Assembly: GCF_000520975.1 (NCBI RefSeq)
Contig: NZ_JACB01000019.1
Location: forward strand, 1 to 53,258
DNA from: Aquimarina megaterium XH134
Lineage (GTDB): Bacteria > Bacteroidota > Bacteroidia > Flavobacteriales > Flavobacteriaceae
Reading direction: 5' to 3'
DNA length: 53,258 bases
The translations under genes were made by a program, and so were the position numbers. How positions within the stretch are numbered: the stretch's first letter is position 1; each line of letters opens with the position of its first letter. The notes under the pieces are model-generated. The model was not told the DNA's origin and did not search any database. It was given only the letters and a program-made list of their open reading frames with translations. Positions 31,898 to 40,424 of this stretch are shown here, piece after piece.

Positions 31898-32488
31898 TTA
31901 ACTTCTTAAGTTTTTTATTAATTCATCAACCCTATCTAATCTTGGATTAATTTCATTTTTCACTCTTTTTTTATTTAGAAAATATCCGTAAATCCCCAAT
32001 CCAATTGCAACCAAAAAAGTAATGACTATTACATATCGTTTTGTAGGTATGTGCCAAAAACCAATAAAAAAGAGCAGCAATATTGGATAAATAGGTAAAA
32101 CTACCCAATAAACGGAAGTTTCAAGCAATTTCTTTTGAGCATTAAGATATTTCATAGTCTTTTTGAGGTATTCAAGGTAGTTTTCTTCCAAATCACTTGG
32201 TTTAATTTTTTTTATGCCAAGCACTTGAATTAATATATTAATCGAAAAGATAATTAATAAGACAGAAGCAATTTTAGTAGTAGTGAACGGAGCCCAATAA
32301 ACGATGAAACCAAATGACAGAATACAAATAATCGCAGAAATTACTTCTACAAGTTCTAGATATTTCCACCATCTATGCAATCGACCTAAACTTGATTGTA
32401 ATTCTATCATCAATTTCGATTTCTCGAATTTTACACGTTCCTGATTACTGGACGATTGCCAGATTTTGATCAATTCATCTTCTATCAT
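31898..32488 (-). CDS. Membrane protein paired with ECF sigma factor
   Basis: A 196-residue protein with a cytoplasmic helical N-terminus (about 1-40) and four membrane helices (about 44-66, 70-90, 128-146 and 152-170), ending in a charged tail. Such proteins commonly follow ECF sigma genes in Bacteroidota, where they may act as anti-sigma or accessory factors, but no anti-sigma zinc motif is visible. Its start overlaps the sigma stop by 4 bp, so the two are translationally coupled. Confidence 0.78.
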   Translation of the reverse strand: MIEDELIKIWQSSSNQERVKFEKSKLMIELQSSLGRLHRWWKYLELVEVISAIICILSFGFIVYWAPFTTTKIASVLLIIFSINILIQVLGIKKIKPSDLEENYLEYLKKTMKYLNAQKKLLETSVYWVVLPIYPILLLFFIGFWHIPTKRYVIVITFLVAIGLGIYGYFLNKKRVKNEINPRLDRVDELIKNLRS

Positions 32489-32991
32489 AATGATTCATTT
32501 ATACAGTTTAATAATTTTGATTTAATTCGCTTGATTTTTACTGCTACATGGTTTTCAGACAACCCTAGAATATTTGAAATTTCCCTGTAGACTAGCCCTT
32601 CCAAGTACAATGCAACTATAGCTTTATCACTTTCATTCAATTTTTCAACGCACTTTCTTAGCACTTTTAGTTTTTTATTTCCGTCTTCGTTATTTACTTC
32701 TGACCTAAAATTGGAAATAGTAATACTATCTAACCTTATCATTCGATTTTGGTTTTTAGTATGTTTAGACTTGAAACGAAGGCAAACATTTAAAGCAACT
32801 CTAAACATCCAAGTACCAATAGATGAATTACCTTTAAAGGTGTTCATCGATTTCCAAACATGGATCAAAACCTCTTGAAAAAGGTCTTTCGTATCTTCAT
32901 CGTCTTTGGAATAAATCGAGCAAATTCTAAATAGTTTCTCCTGATTCTCTTCTAAGGCATTAAGAAATATGGTTTCACGTTCTTTTCTCAT
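32485..32991 (-). CDS. ECF-type RNA polymerase sigma factor
   Basis: A 168-residue sigma-70 family protein. Region 2 is recognisable in EENQEKLFRICSIYSKDDEDTKDLFQEVLIHVWKSMNTFKGNSSIGTWMFRVALNVCLRF (residues ~14-73). Region 4 lies in KCVEKLNESDKAIVALYLEGLVYREISNILGLSENHVAVKIKRIKSKL (~112-160). It recruits core RNA polymerase to its own promoters. It is coupled to the membrane protein downstream. The pair lies on the minus strand just past the last clear attC and may itself be a cassette. Confidence 0.93.
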   Translation of the reverse strand: MRKERETIFLNALEENQEKLFRICSIYSKDDEDTKDLFQEVLIHVWKSMNTFKGNSSIGTWMFRVALNVCLRFKSKHTKNQNRMIRLDSITISNFRSEVNNEDGNKKLKVLRKCVEKLNESDKAIVALYLEGLVYREISNILGLSENHVAVKIKRIKSKLLNCINESL

Positions 32992-33550
32992 TGTTAAAGC
33001 TTGTCTCTACTATTTTAGTTACCATAGTTTTCAAAATATGACACTTTAGGATACTATTTTTTTTAATCAATAACTAAAGACTTTTCATTACAACAAATTT
33101 TCTAACTAGTTTGAGCAGATGGACTTCACTTGGATATAAGCCAAATATAAAATTTACAGGTTACTTTTATTTAATATTTTGGTAGCTATAGTTCTTCGGC
33201 TGGAGTTTATGAAAGATGATAAAAGCCATATATATGGCTTAGCACTAATCCGAAATGTACCGCATATTAACTGCCTTACATTTCTTATGCGTGACGTTGT
33301 ATAACAAATAGATAATGAACTTGTTCTTTCCTATAAAGAATGGTTCAATAGGATGCTCCTCTCATTATAGATATATCAATCATTTTGACTCTATTTTACA
33401 ATTCTAAGTATTAGAGCCGTTCACACAATCTTCCCGATAAGGGATAAAATTCTTGAAATACTATATTATGATTTGCTCAAGTGCATATTGAGCTATATCA
33501 ATACCTAATTTATTTAGGAGGAGAGGAGCTTATTTATAGGGTATGAAGAG
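32992..33550. other. Gene-free stretch with a probable decayed attC (site 35)
   Basis: No gene is seen in these 559 bp. The end CTTACATTTCTTATGCGTGA then GTTGTAT (33296-33302) resembles the right arm of the long site 17 (CTACTTTTCTTATACAAGTC then GTTGTAG). AGATGGAC at 33117 is a near match to AGATGAC, the tail expected from the head GTCATCT at 31863. The span 33117-33302 is 186 bp, as in the 189-193-bp class. Bases 33303-33550 show nothing I can name. Confidence 0.45.
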
Positions 33551-34039
33551 TTACACTGTACTGTTTTTGTTTCCCACTTCTTCTTTTATTGAGTTATAAA
33601 TACTAGTATCATCAATCTTAGTTATCGAAGATAACTTTTTGAGTAACAGCATTGCTTCATCTTTACTTTCTTCAAACATATTAATAGTGCTCTTATTAAA
33701 CGTGATGTTTTCTTCGGCTTCCATTTTTAATATGTGAGATTGATATAAGAAGTTTCGTATAATATGATTACTAGCATATAACATTGAGTGATATATTTTT
33801 CTCTTTTCAATGTTTCGCTTTTTTTCTAAAATTACTATGATATTCAGCATAATAAATAAAGCAAAGAACTTAAACCATAGAAATATCAATTCATCGATTT
33901 TTGATGATTTAATAAAATTAAAATACATATCTATTTGTTCTGCTAAATTTATATTTCCTATGATGCAATATAAATACCCGATTGTGGATAGTAAAAATCC
34001 AACGATCACGTAGACATATTTCTTTAAAATCAGTTTCAT
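33551..34039 (-). CDS. Membrane protein of unknown function
   Basis: A 162-residue protein with two membrane helices (about 8-30 and 52-72) followed by a charged helical cytoplasmic part. That part contains MLYASNHIIRNFLYQSHILKMEAEE, loosely like a dimerisation helix of a signalling protein, but no catalytic domain follows. It is the first gene that clearly lies outside the cassette region. Function unknown. Confidence 0.66.
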   Translation of the reverse strand: MKLILKKYVYVIVGFLLSTIGYLYCIIGNINLAEQIDMYFNFIKSSKIDELIFLWFKFFALFIMLNIIVILEKKRNIEKRKIYHSMLYASNHIIRNFLYQSHILKMEAEENITFNKSTINMFEESKDEAMLLLKKLSSITKIDDTSIYNSIKEEVGNKNSTV

Positions 34040-34150
34040 TGTATGTTATTATTTTATTGTAATTATTTTTAGTTATATAACAATACAACCGTAATGTATA
34101 GGTGATTTTAGGGTAAATAACTGCTATAGTAGGCTATACGGATGTTGTTT

Positions 34151-34792
34151 TTAGAATTTGTATGCCAATCCAAAATTGATATGTTCGAAATCAAACCCTA
34201 CAATAATTTCGTCGGTAGATTTTTCTCTTTTATCAGCTTTCATAGATTCATAAGATATAGCTCCCCATAAAGCTTCAATAGCAAAATGATCATTCAGGAA
34301 ATAGGTTAATCCAGGGATAAGCCCGATTTTATACCCTTTTTCTTTATTTTTTAAACCATTTCTTTCTACATCGGCTGTAAGGTAATCTACTCCAAGTTCA
34401 CCAAAAAGAGAGAATTTATGACCCGGAGTAAAATCATATCGTCCAAATACTCCGATAAGTCCATGATGAGATCTAATTTCTGTTTCTCCTTCTTCTTCTT
34501 TTTCACTTTCGTATCCAAATTTTACACCACCAGTTACAGTATTAGAAATAAGGTAACCAACTCTGGTAAATACATCTAACATAATATCTTTATGTTCTTC
34601 TCCTTCATCTTTAATTGTTTTAGAATCAAATCCAAACAAAGCAGAAACAAATATATCTCCTTGTTCAAATTCTCCTTTTTTATCGTAATCTTTAGCAAAA
34701 TGGTGCTCTTTTGTAGCACTATTGTGATGTTCTTGAGCATTAGCAAAAGCGAAAGATGCCATTGCAGTAGTAATTAAAAGTATTTTTTTCAT
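34151..34792 (-). CDS. Outer-membrane beta-barrel protein
   Basis: A 213-residue exported protein: signal peptide MKKILLITTAMASFAFANAQ, then a His-rich segment (EHHNSATKEHH). About eight amphipathic strands with turns such as TVTGGVKFGYESEK, HGLIGVFGRYDF, KFSLFGELGVDYL and FAIEALWGAISYES follow, ending in the outer-membrane C-terminal Phe (FGLAYKF). It fits the small OmpX/porin-family barrels of Bacteroidota. It stands alone between gene-free stretches. Confidence 0.86.
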   Translation of the reverse strand: MKKILLITTAMASFAFANAQEHHNSATKEHHFAKDYDKKGEFEQGDIFVSALFGFDSKTIKDEGEEHKDIMLDVFTRVGYLISNTVTGGVKFGYESEKEEEGETEIRSHHGLIGVFGRYDFTPGHKFSLFGELGVDYLTADVERNGLKNKEKGYKIGLIPGLTYFLNDHFAIEALWGAISYESMKADKREKSTDEIIVGFDFEHINFGLAYKF

Positions 34793-35038
34793 GCGTTAAT
34801 GTTCTTAAAATATTTAATGTATTCTTTTTACGTTTCTACATTCTAATACACTACTTGTACTAGAAATAGATGATATTTTATTGTTAGGCTTAAGAGTGGA
34901 AATGGAAACTAATCTTTAGAATTTTTCGAAGCAGTGCCCTGGGGATAAGGCACATTAATTAGCTCGAAAGGTATTGATGTGTTGGGAGATTAGCTTAGAT
35001 TTTGATATGTTGTCTACAAAACCAGGGGAGTAGGTCTG
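34793..35038. other. Gene-free stretch
   Basis: No gene, repeat or clear terminator is visible in these 246 bp. The left end should contain the promoter of the minus-strand beta-barrel gene, but no convincing TAnnTTTG box was found. Confidence 0.4.
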
Positions 35039-35899
35039 TTATAGTTTGGTATGCTCGTATAAAGTTGTTATTTCATTATATGCTCTGGTGAGTTTATTAG
35101 AAATATCATAGATTTCTTTATGCTTGTATCCTTGTTTTCCAAGTTTATTTTGTGTGATAAGTTCCCAGATGGTTAATGCATTTGCAATTTTTTCATCTAT
35201 TTCGGCATTATCAAAATCTGAAAGAAGTAATGGGGTATTCATTCCATCTATTTCATTGTATATGTTTTTCAACATTTGTTCAGAGTTTTTGTCTTTCAAT
35301 GTTGGGTGATTTGCTAAATAATATAACGCCAATCTTTGTGCAAGCATGCGCTGTCTTCCTGAGACGGTTATGATTTTTTTCAGTTCTAGATCTTTTTCAT
35401 TATAAGAGTCATCATTAGCTAATCCTTTTATAGTTTTATTAGCATTTTTGGATTCTATCACAATAGAACGCACAACACTTTCTGTTTCTTTAAGTAAATC
35501 TGTATTTAGGTTCAGAATTTTTTTGGCATCATCAAAATTGGGAGTACTTTCTATATGTTTTTTAAATGCTACCCATAGATTTCCCACTTTTTTAATTTTA
35601 CTCTTTGTTGCCTTGTTGCTAGAATTTTTAGACAAGATTTCATTTTGTTTTTCAAAAATAATTTTACTTGTCATTAGATCTCTTGACGCCTTGTCATCAT
35701 CCGAATTTTCTACCATATATAGGTAATCTTTAGCCATTTTCTGAATTAGCATACCTTGTTTCTCAGATATATTGATAGCTTTATTATAGGTCATTACGCC
35801 ATATTTTGGCTTAGATTGGGCATTGACTATACTAAATGTCGTTATTCCTAGTATAAAGAGTATATACGCTGATTTAGCAGTTAAATAATTATTTCTCAT
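35039..35899 (-). CDS. Exported protein with two PilJ-type (type IV pili MCP N-terminal-like) domains
   Basis: A 286-residue protein with a signal peptide (ends IVNAQ) and two copies of the PF13675 helical motif: INISEKQGMLIQKMAKDYLYM near residue 43 and ITVSGRQRMLAQRLALYYLAN near residue 177. In PilJ, NarX-like and other sensors this four-helix fold is a periplasmic sensory domain. Here both copies stand without membrane anchor, kinase or methyl-accepting part, so the protein may be a soluble periplasmic binding partner. It is 27 bp behind the DUF3887-like gene and likely in operon with it. Confidence 0.86.
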   Translation of the reverse strand: MRNNYLTAKSAYILFILGITTFSIVNAQSKPKYGVMTYNKAINISEKQGMLIQKMAKDYLYMVENSDDDKASRDLMTSKIIFEKQNEILSKNSSNKATKSKIKKVGNLWVAFKKHIESTPNFDDAKKILNLNTDLLKETESVVRSIVIESKNANKTIKGLANDDSYNEKDLELKKIITVSGRQRMLAQRLALYYLANHPTLKDKNSEQMLKNIYNEIDGMNTPLLLSDFDNAEIDEKIANALTIWELITQNKLGKQGYKHKEIYDISNKLTRAYNEITTLYEHTKL

Positions 35900-35926
35900 T
35901 TCTATTATTTTTTAAGTGTTTATATA

Positions 35927-36283
35927 TTAGTATTCTTCAAGAATTAATTTTGTAATTTTCTTATCGGGGGATAATCCCAGAATTAGAATCATAGAAGTAT
36001 TTTCGAATTCTGTTAGGTATCTTTTTGCTTTGTCTTCATCTAATAAAAAAGAAGAAGTTCCCATTGGTCCTTTTTTTGACTGGTTTTCAGAAACAAATTG
36101 TTTTACTTTTTCGATTGTAAATGTCGATTGTAACTGGGGTGAGAAGGAGTTAAAAATCTTATCGGTATCTTTTGCGTTATATGCATCAGTTACTTCGGTA
36201 ATTATTTTTTGATAATCCTCTTGGGTTTGCGAAAAACTGATTTGTAAAAAAAGAAATAAGATTAGACTAAGTATTTTTTTCAT
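35927..36283 (-). CDS. Small exported DUF3887-like (NTF2-fold) protein
   Basis: A 118-residue exported protein. Signal peptide MKKILSLILFLFLQISFSQ is followed by YQKIITEVTDAYNAKDTDKIFNSFSPQLQSTFTIEKVKQFVSENQSKKGPM, the pattern of DUF3887/NTF2-like domains of unknown role. First gene of a probable two-gene operon with the PilJ-type protein. A -7-like box TACTTTCG and an 11-bp tandem repeat lie upstream, between it and a divergent two-component system. Confidence 0.78.
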   Translation of the reverse strand: MKKILSLILFLFLQISFSQTQEDYQKIITEVTDAYNAKDTDKIFNSFSPQLQSTFTIEKVKQFVSENQSKKGPMGTSSFLLDEDKAKRYLTEFENTSMILILGLSPDKKITKLILEEY

Positions 36284-36360
36284 AGTATTTAAATTATGGT
36301 TAAAACATTTTTCAGTTGTGGTTAAATTGTTGTTTTGTAACCAGTTTGTTTTATTGGGTG

Positions 36361-36368
36361 CGAAAGTA
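36361..36368 (-). promoter_or_regulatory. -7-like promoter box TACTTTCG (minus strand)
   Basis: TACTTTCGCACCC on the minus strand, 78 bp before the DUF3887-like start, looks like a flavobacterial -7 region. No TTG element is found at the -33 distance; that place is taken by the 11-bp repeats. Confidence 0.55.
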
Positions 36369-36374
36369 GAATTA

Positions 36375-36429
36375 GAATCTGTAGAGAATTTGTGGAGAAT
36401 CTGTAGGAAATCTGTAGAAGTTGTTTAGA
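36375..36429. repeat. Five 11-bp tandem repeats, candidate OmpR/PhoB-type operator
   Basis: GAATCTGTAGA, GAATTTGTGGA, GAATCTGTAGG, AAATCTGTAGA and AGTTGTTTAGA follow each other without gaps. An 11-bp period equals one helical turn and is the known spacing of PhoB/OmpR-family binding repeats. The regulator encoded at 36601 belongs to that family. Confidence 0.8.
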
Positions 36430-36600
36430 AACTGTTTTTAAGGTAGATATTTGTAAAACAGCTTGTTATGTTGTTATTTTTAAATTGAAAATCAATTCTA
36501 TTTTTGAAGATGAATATTGTTTGCAAAAACTTTTGCTTTCTGATAATTATTTGTTTCTTTAATTAAAGGTTATTGGACTATTAAATTTAATCTGAAAGAA

Positions 36601-37278
36601 GTGAAAATTCTAATTATAGAAGACGAACATATGCTTGCCGAATCGATGGTGCAGTACCTTGGGAGAGAAGGATACCAATGTGAATGGACAGATAATCTAG
36701 CAGAGGCAAAGGAAAAAAGCTGGGATTATGAATATGATTGCCTGGTTGTCGATATTAACCTTCCTGATGGTAGTGGTCTTGATGTTATTAAACAGATTAA
36801 AGAAATGAGATCAAAATCAGGAATCATCATTGTATCTGCACGCAATGCTATCGATGATAGAATTTATGGCCTTGATATTGGAGCAGATGATTACCTTACA
36901 AAACCATTTGATCTTGCAGAACTAAATGCACGTATAAAGGCGATTATACGTAGAAGAAATTTTGATGCCCAAAACACGATTACCTTTAATGAAATTGAAG
37001 TATTCCCTTATGAAATGAGTGTTAAAGTACATAACAAAATTCTAAAACTTACTAAAAAGGAGTATGATCTAATGCTATATTTTATCTCGAATCCAAATCG
37101 TGTAATTCCCAAAGGATCTATTGCAGAACATTTATGGGGAGATGAAATGGGGATTGCAGATTCTTATGATTTTATCTATTCTCATTTAAAAAACCTTAGA
37201 AAAAAAATTCTCGAACATGGTGGTAAAGATTATATACAGACCGTATACAGCGTAGGGTATAAATTTTCTGATCAATGA
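36601..37278 (+). CDS. OmpR/PhoB-family response regulator (GTG start)
   Basis: A 225-residue regulator. The receiver domain has the acidic pair Glu7/Asp8, phospho-acceptor Asp51 (CLVVDINLPDGSG), Ser in IVSARNA and Lys in DYLTKPF. A C-terminal winged HTH of the Trans_reg_C type has ILKLTKKEYDLMLYF, DFIYSHLKNLRKKI and YIQTVYSVGYKF. It starts with GTG and overlaps the kinase gene by 4 bp. Its likely sites are the 11-bp repeats at 36375-36429, giving control over the divergent DUF3887/PilJ-type operon and perhaps itself. Confidence 0.94.
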   Translation: MKILIIEDEHMLAESMVQYLGREGYQCEWTDNLAEAKEKSWDYEYDCLVVDINLPDGSGLDVIKQIKEMRSKSGIIIVSARNAIDDRIYGLDIGADDYLTKPFDLAELNARIKAIIRRRNFDAQNTITFNEIEVFPYEMSVKVHNKILKLTKKEYDLMLYFISNPNRVIPKGSIAEHLWGDEMGIADSYDFIYSHLKNLRKKILEHGGKDYIQTVYSVGYKFSDQ

Positions 37279-38537
37279 AACTACTAAGCTTATCTAATCG
37301 TTATTATTTTACAGGACTATTTATTGTATCTCTTGTGGGAGGTTTATCTTCTTACTTTGTTATTAGACGTACTGTAAATAGCGAGTTTAATGATAAATTA
37401 TTTGCGGCAAAAGAAGAATTGATTGATGAGTTGTATAGGCATGATGAGTTATTAAGTAGTTATAGTCTAAATATTGGAGATAATATTACTATCCAAAAAG
37501 TAGATAATGACCCAAAAATCCAAACATTTATAAAAGACACGATATTATTTAATGAATACCAAAATGAGCAGATGAACTATAGGCAGATCACCTTCTCTGA
37601 CAAAGTGAGAGATAATTTCTATGTCTTTTCTATAACCAAATCATTACTATCTACAGAAGATTTAATAAGAGGTGTTACACAGGTTATTGCTTTGATTACT
37701 GCTTTGTTTTTTATTACGATGCTTGTATTGAGTAATATCGTTTCGCAACGAATTTGGATACCTTTTTATAATACGCTAAGCCAGATAAAAGATTTTAATG
37801 TTAAAAAGCCAAAGCCTTTATCTTTTAGTGAAACTAATATATTAGAGTTTGAAGAGTTAAATTCTACACTCGAACTCATGACAAATCAAGTGGTAAAGGA
37901 TTATAAGAATTTAAAAGAATATACCGAGAATACTTCTCATGAGATACAAACACCATTAGCAATTATTAAAAATAAAATGGAGCTTTTGATGCAGGATAAA
38001 AATCTTTCTGAACAGCAAATATCTATTTTAGGACAAGTATACGAGTCTACAGGAAGGTTATCAAAGCTTAAAGATAATCTTTCCTTACTATCAAAAATTG
38101 ATAATAATCAATTTATAGATACATCAAAACTAATCGTGGCAGAATATCTTAAAAAGAAAATTGGAAGAGTAAAAGAATTACTTGATATTAAAAATATAGA
38201 GGTAACTCTTGATTTTAAAGAAAATCCGTCGATAGAGATTAATGAAACAATGGCCTATGTGCTGTTTAATAATTTGATTAGTAATGCTATAAAACATAAT
38301 ATAGAATCAGGGAAAATCGTAATGACACTTACCAATGCATATTTTGAGATTAAAAATACAGGAGAACCATTAGAAATATCAGAAGAAGAATTATTCGGAC
38401 GTTTTAAGAAATCAGGAAACAAGCTTGATTCTAGTGGTCTTGGTTTGTCACTAGTATATCGAATTGCCGATTACTACGACTTTTCAATAAATTATAAAAA
38501 TACTGACATTTGGCATAAGGTTACACTAAAATTCTAA
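37275..38537 (+). CDS. Membrane sensor histidine kinase (HisKA type)
   Basis: A 420-residue kinase: membrane helix at about 11-30, a ~100-residue periplasmic domain, a second helix near 135-157, and a dimerisation/phospho-acceptor helix with His222 in ENTSHEIQTPLAIIKNKME. The HATPase_c domain carries the N-box NNLISNAIKHN and G-box SSGLGLSLVYRIADYY. It pairs with the overlapping OmpR-type regulator. The periplasmic domain could sense through the neighbouring exported PilJ-type protein; this is inference. Confidence 0.94.
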   Translation: MKLLSLSNRYYFTGLFIVSLVGGLSSYFVIRRTVNSEFNDKLFAAKEELIDELYRHDELLSSYSLNIGDNITIQKVDNDPKIQTFIKDTILFNEYQNEQMNYRQITFSDKVRDNFYVFSITKSLLSTEDLIRGVTQVIALITALFFITMLVLSNIVSQRIWIPFYNTLSQIKDFNVKKPKPLSFSETNILEFEELNSTLELMTNQVVKDYKNLKEYTENTSHEIQTPLAIIKNKMELLMQDKNLSEQQISILGQVYESTGRLSKLKDNLSLLSKIDNNQFIDTSKLIVAEYLKKKIGRVKELLDIKNIEVTLDFKENPSIEINETMAYVLFNNLISNAIKHNIESGKIVMTLTNAYFEIKNTGEPLEISEEELFGRFKKSGNKLDSSGLGLSLVYRIADYYDFSINYKNTDIWHKVTLKF

Positions 38538-38539
38538 TG

Positions 38540-39199
38540 TTAAATGTGAGTACTCAACCATTCTTTAAATTGATAAAAATTCTGGGGAGCAACACCATGA
38601 CCTACCTGAAATTCATTTAAGGAACTTGTTATGCCAAGTTCTGAGAGTAGCACAGGAGCTTTACGAGCCCAATCCACAGGAATTACCTGATCTACACTAC
38701 CATGAGAACAATATAGATTAAGCTTAGAAAAGTCATTTACTTTGTAATTATCAGCCAGAATATCTTCATTTATATAGCCGCTTAATGCAATTACATTTTT
38801 TACTTTTTGCGGATAGGAGAGTGCAACTGCATAACTAAGGATTGTTCCCTGGCTAAATCCAAGAAGAGTAACATTATCCTTATCCAAATCATAAGCATTG
38901 ATAGCTTCATCTATAAAAGCAGCAATTTTATCTCTGGATTCGATAGCTTGTTTATCATCACTAAATTTTCCCTGGGCAGCATCAAAGTAAATTGCATACC
39001 ACGCATTACCATATGGTTGCATAGGATAAGGTGCTCTAACCGAAATAATGAATAATTCTTCCTGTAGTTCTGTAGCAAAAGAAAAAAGATCATTTTCATC
39101 ACTACCATACCCATGAAACATAAATAGAACAGGAGTCTTATCTTTTTTTATTGTAGGTTCTTTTACAATATGATATAAGGATAATGGTTTGGTTTGCAT
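38540..39199 (-). CDS. Phospholipase/carboxylesterase-type alpha/beta hydrolase
   Basis: A 219-residue serine esterase of the Abhydrolase_2 (YpfH/acyl-protein-thioesterase-like) family. It has LFMFHGYGSDENDLFSFA (oxyanion region), RAPYPMQPYGNAWYAI, nucleophile GFSQGT with Ser116, acid in SHGSVDQVIPVDWA, and His in FQVGHGVAP. It hydrolyses short ester or thioester bonds in the cytoplasm. It lies 4 bp after the minus-strand gene before it, so it is likely last in an operon, convergent with the histidine kinase. Confidence 0.92.
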   Translation of the reverse strand: MQTKPLSLYHIVKEPTIKKDKTPVLFMFHGYGSDENDLFSFATELQEELFIISVRAPYPMQPYGNAWYAIYFDAAQGKFSDDKQAIESRDKIAAFIDEAINAYDLDKDNVTLLGFSQGTILSYAVALSYPQKVKNVIALSGYINEDILADNYKVNDFSKLNLYCSHGSVDQVIPVDWARKAPVLLSELGITSSLNEFQVGHGVAPQNFYQFKEWLSTHI

Positions 39200-39203
39200 A
39201 GTT

Positions 39204-40007
39204 TTATTTTAATTGTATATGATCATCATGCCGTACTGCCTGGCATCCATGAAATCGTATTTTGGTACTTTGTACCTTTAATCTATTCTTTAGATGTGGT
39301 TCTATAAAAACCTTCTCTATCTGTTTTTGTTTTACGATTGCCAAAAGTAAATCTTTTGTAGCTTTTTCAGAAAATTTTAACCCTTTGTTTAAGGTTCCAA
39401 AAGTTGTGTATTTGGTAAAATCGTATTGCCAATTTCCTTTTTGTTTACAAATTAAGGTTTGATTATATTCTTGTTGGGTAGGGGATTCAAATACTCCGTA
39501 GCCACTAATTGAAGGTTTTTTGTTGGTCGTCTTATTATTATGATCTTGATAAATAAATGAGATGTCAATCTTTTTTCCATCATTATGACTCAAATGCGGA
39601 AGCAATGAAAAACCATCTATAAATGGAAAGCTAGCATCTAGATATACCAGTGCGATATCAGGATTAGATCGATGAAATGAATTTGCAATTTCCTCTAATG
39701 CAGTATAAAGCTCAGGATGTACATAATTTCGATTTAGAAATTTTGTTACGAAGCTATGAGCTTTTATTTGTGTAGTATCTTTAATTTTTTCTCTACCAAA
39801 TAACGGGGCGATATGGGGGATAATCAAAAACGTTATACATACATAAGTGATAAGAAATATGGCCGTTTTTTTTAACCTATACTTATGTATGTTTCTTTTA
39901 ACCAGTAATTCTGTAAGAATATATATCACTCCACCAATTTGCGTTAGAGCGGTTAAAAAAAGAAATAATAAGAGTTTAAGAACTAGTTTTGCTATTTTTT
40001 TAAACAT
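39204..40007 (-). CDS. Membrane-anchored protein with M15/MepA-like (LAS) peptidase features
   Basis: A 267-residue protein with two N-terminal membrane helices (about 8-32 and 45-65) and an extracytoplasmic domain. SHNDGKKIDISF fits the H-x6-D zinc motif of LAS/M15-type murein peptidases, and the C-terminal HGCQAVRHDDHIQ resembles the MepA HDDHxH element with the last His replaced by Gln. It may be a murein-acting or degenerate peptidase-like protein; activity is uncertain. Tightly linked to the esterase gene downstream. Confidence 0.6.
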   Translation of the reverse strand: MFKKIAKLVLKLLLFLFLTALTQIGGVIYILTELLVKRNIHKYRLKKTAIFLITYVCITFLIIPHIAPLFGREKIKDTTQIKAHSFVTKFLNRNYVHPELYTALEEIANSFHRSNPDIALVYLDASFPFIDGFSLLPHLSHNDGKKIDISFIYQDHNNKTTNKKPSISGYGVFESPTQQEYNQTLICKQKGNWQYDFTKYTTFGTLNKGLKFSEKATKDLLLAIVKQKQIEKVFIEPHLKNRLKVQSTKIRFHGCQAVRHDDHIQLK

Positions 40008-40028
40008 AAAATAGTTCGTTATAACCTT

Positions 40029-40358
40029 CTATTTAATGAAACTAAACCATTCCTGAAAGAAAGGCCCCAAAATAGGAACTGTTTTTTGCTCTTCTCGTAT
40101 TGCCAGGATAAGCCCAAAAACAATTAGCACGATACAGAAGATATAGAAAGCGATATGAATCATTAGTGAGTCAAAAATATTAGCCAAAGCTATTAAAAGA
40201 TAGAAACTAATCCATGAACCCAATGCTTGCCTGATATGAAAACTTGCAAACTGATTTTTATTTTCCTGATTCATGAAAAAAGCTATAATTGTACCAATAA
40301 TAGTGATATATGAAACAATAGCTGCTGTTTTTCCTTGTTTTGCGTAGTCAGATTGCAT
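40029..40358 (-). CDS. DUF4870-family membrane protein
   Basis: A 109-residue protein with three membrane segments. The pattern GKTAAIVSYITIIGTIIAFFMNQENKNQFASFHIRQALGSWI and the tail VPILGPFFQEWFSFI match DUF4870 (Tic20-like topology) of unknown role. It lies 21 bp ahead of the M15-like gene in the same direction and is probably co-transcribed. Confidence 0.87.
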   Translation of the reverse strand: MQSDYAKQGKTAAIVSYITIIGTIIAFFMNQENKNQFASFHIRQALGSWISFYLLIALANIFDSLMIHIAFYIFCIVLIVFGLILAIREEQKTVPILGPFFQEWFSFIK

Positions 40359-40424
40359 AATTGTTGTATTATATTATTTTATTACTACACTAGATCGTAA
40401 TGAAGAATTAGTTTTGTAATATAC

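Noticed and set aside
33303..33550. Further cassette beyond the sigma operon
   Set aside because: No ORF and no second core site could be placed before the chromosomal gene at 33551.
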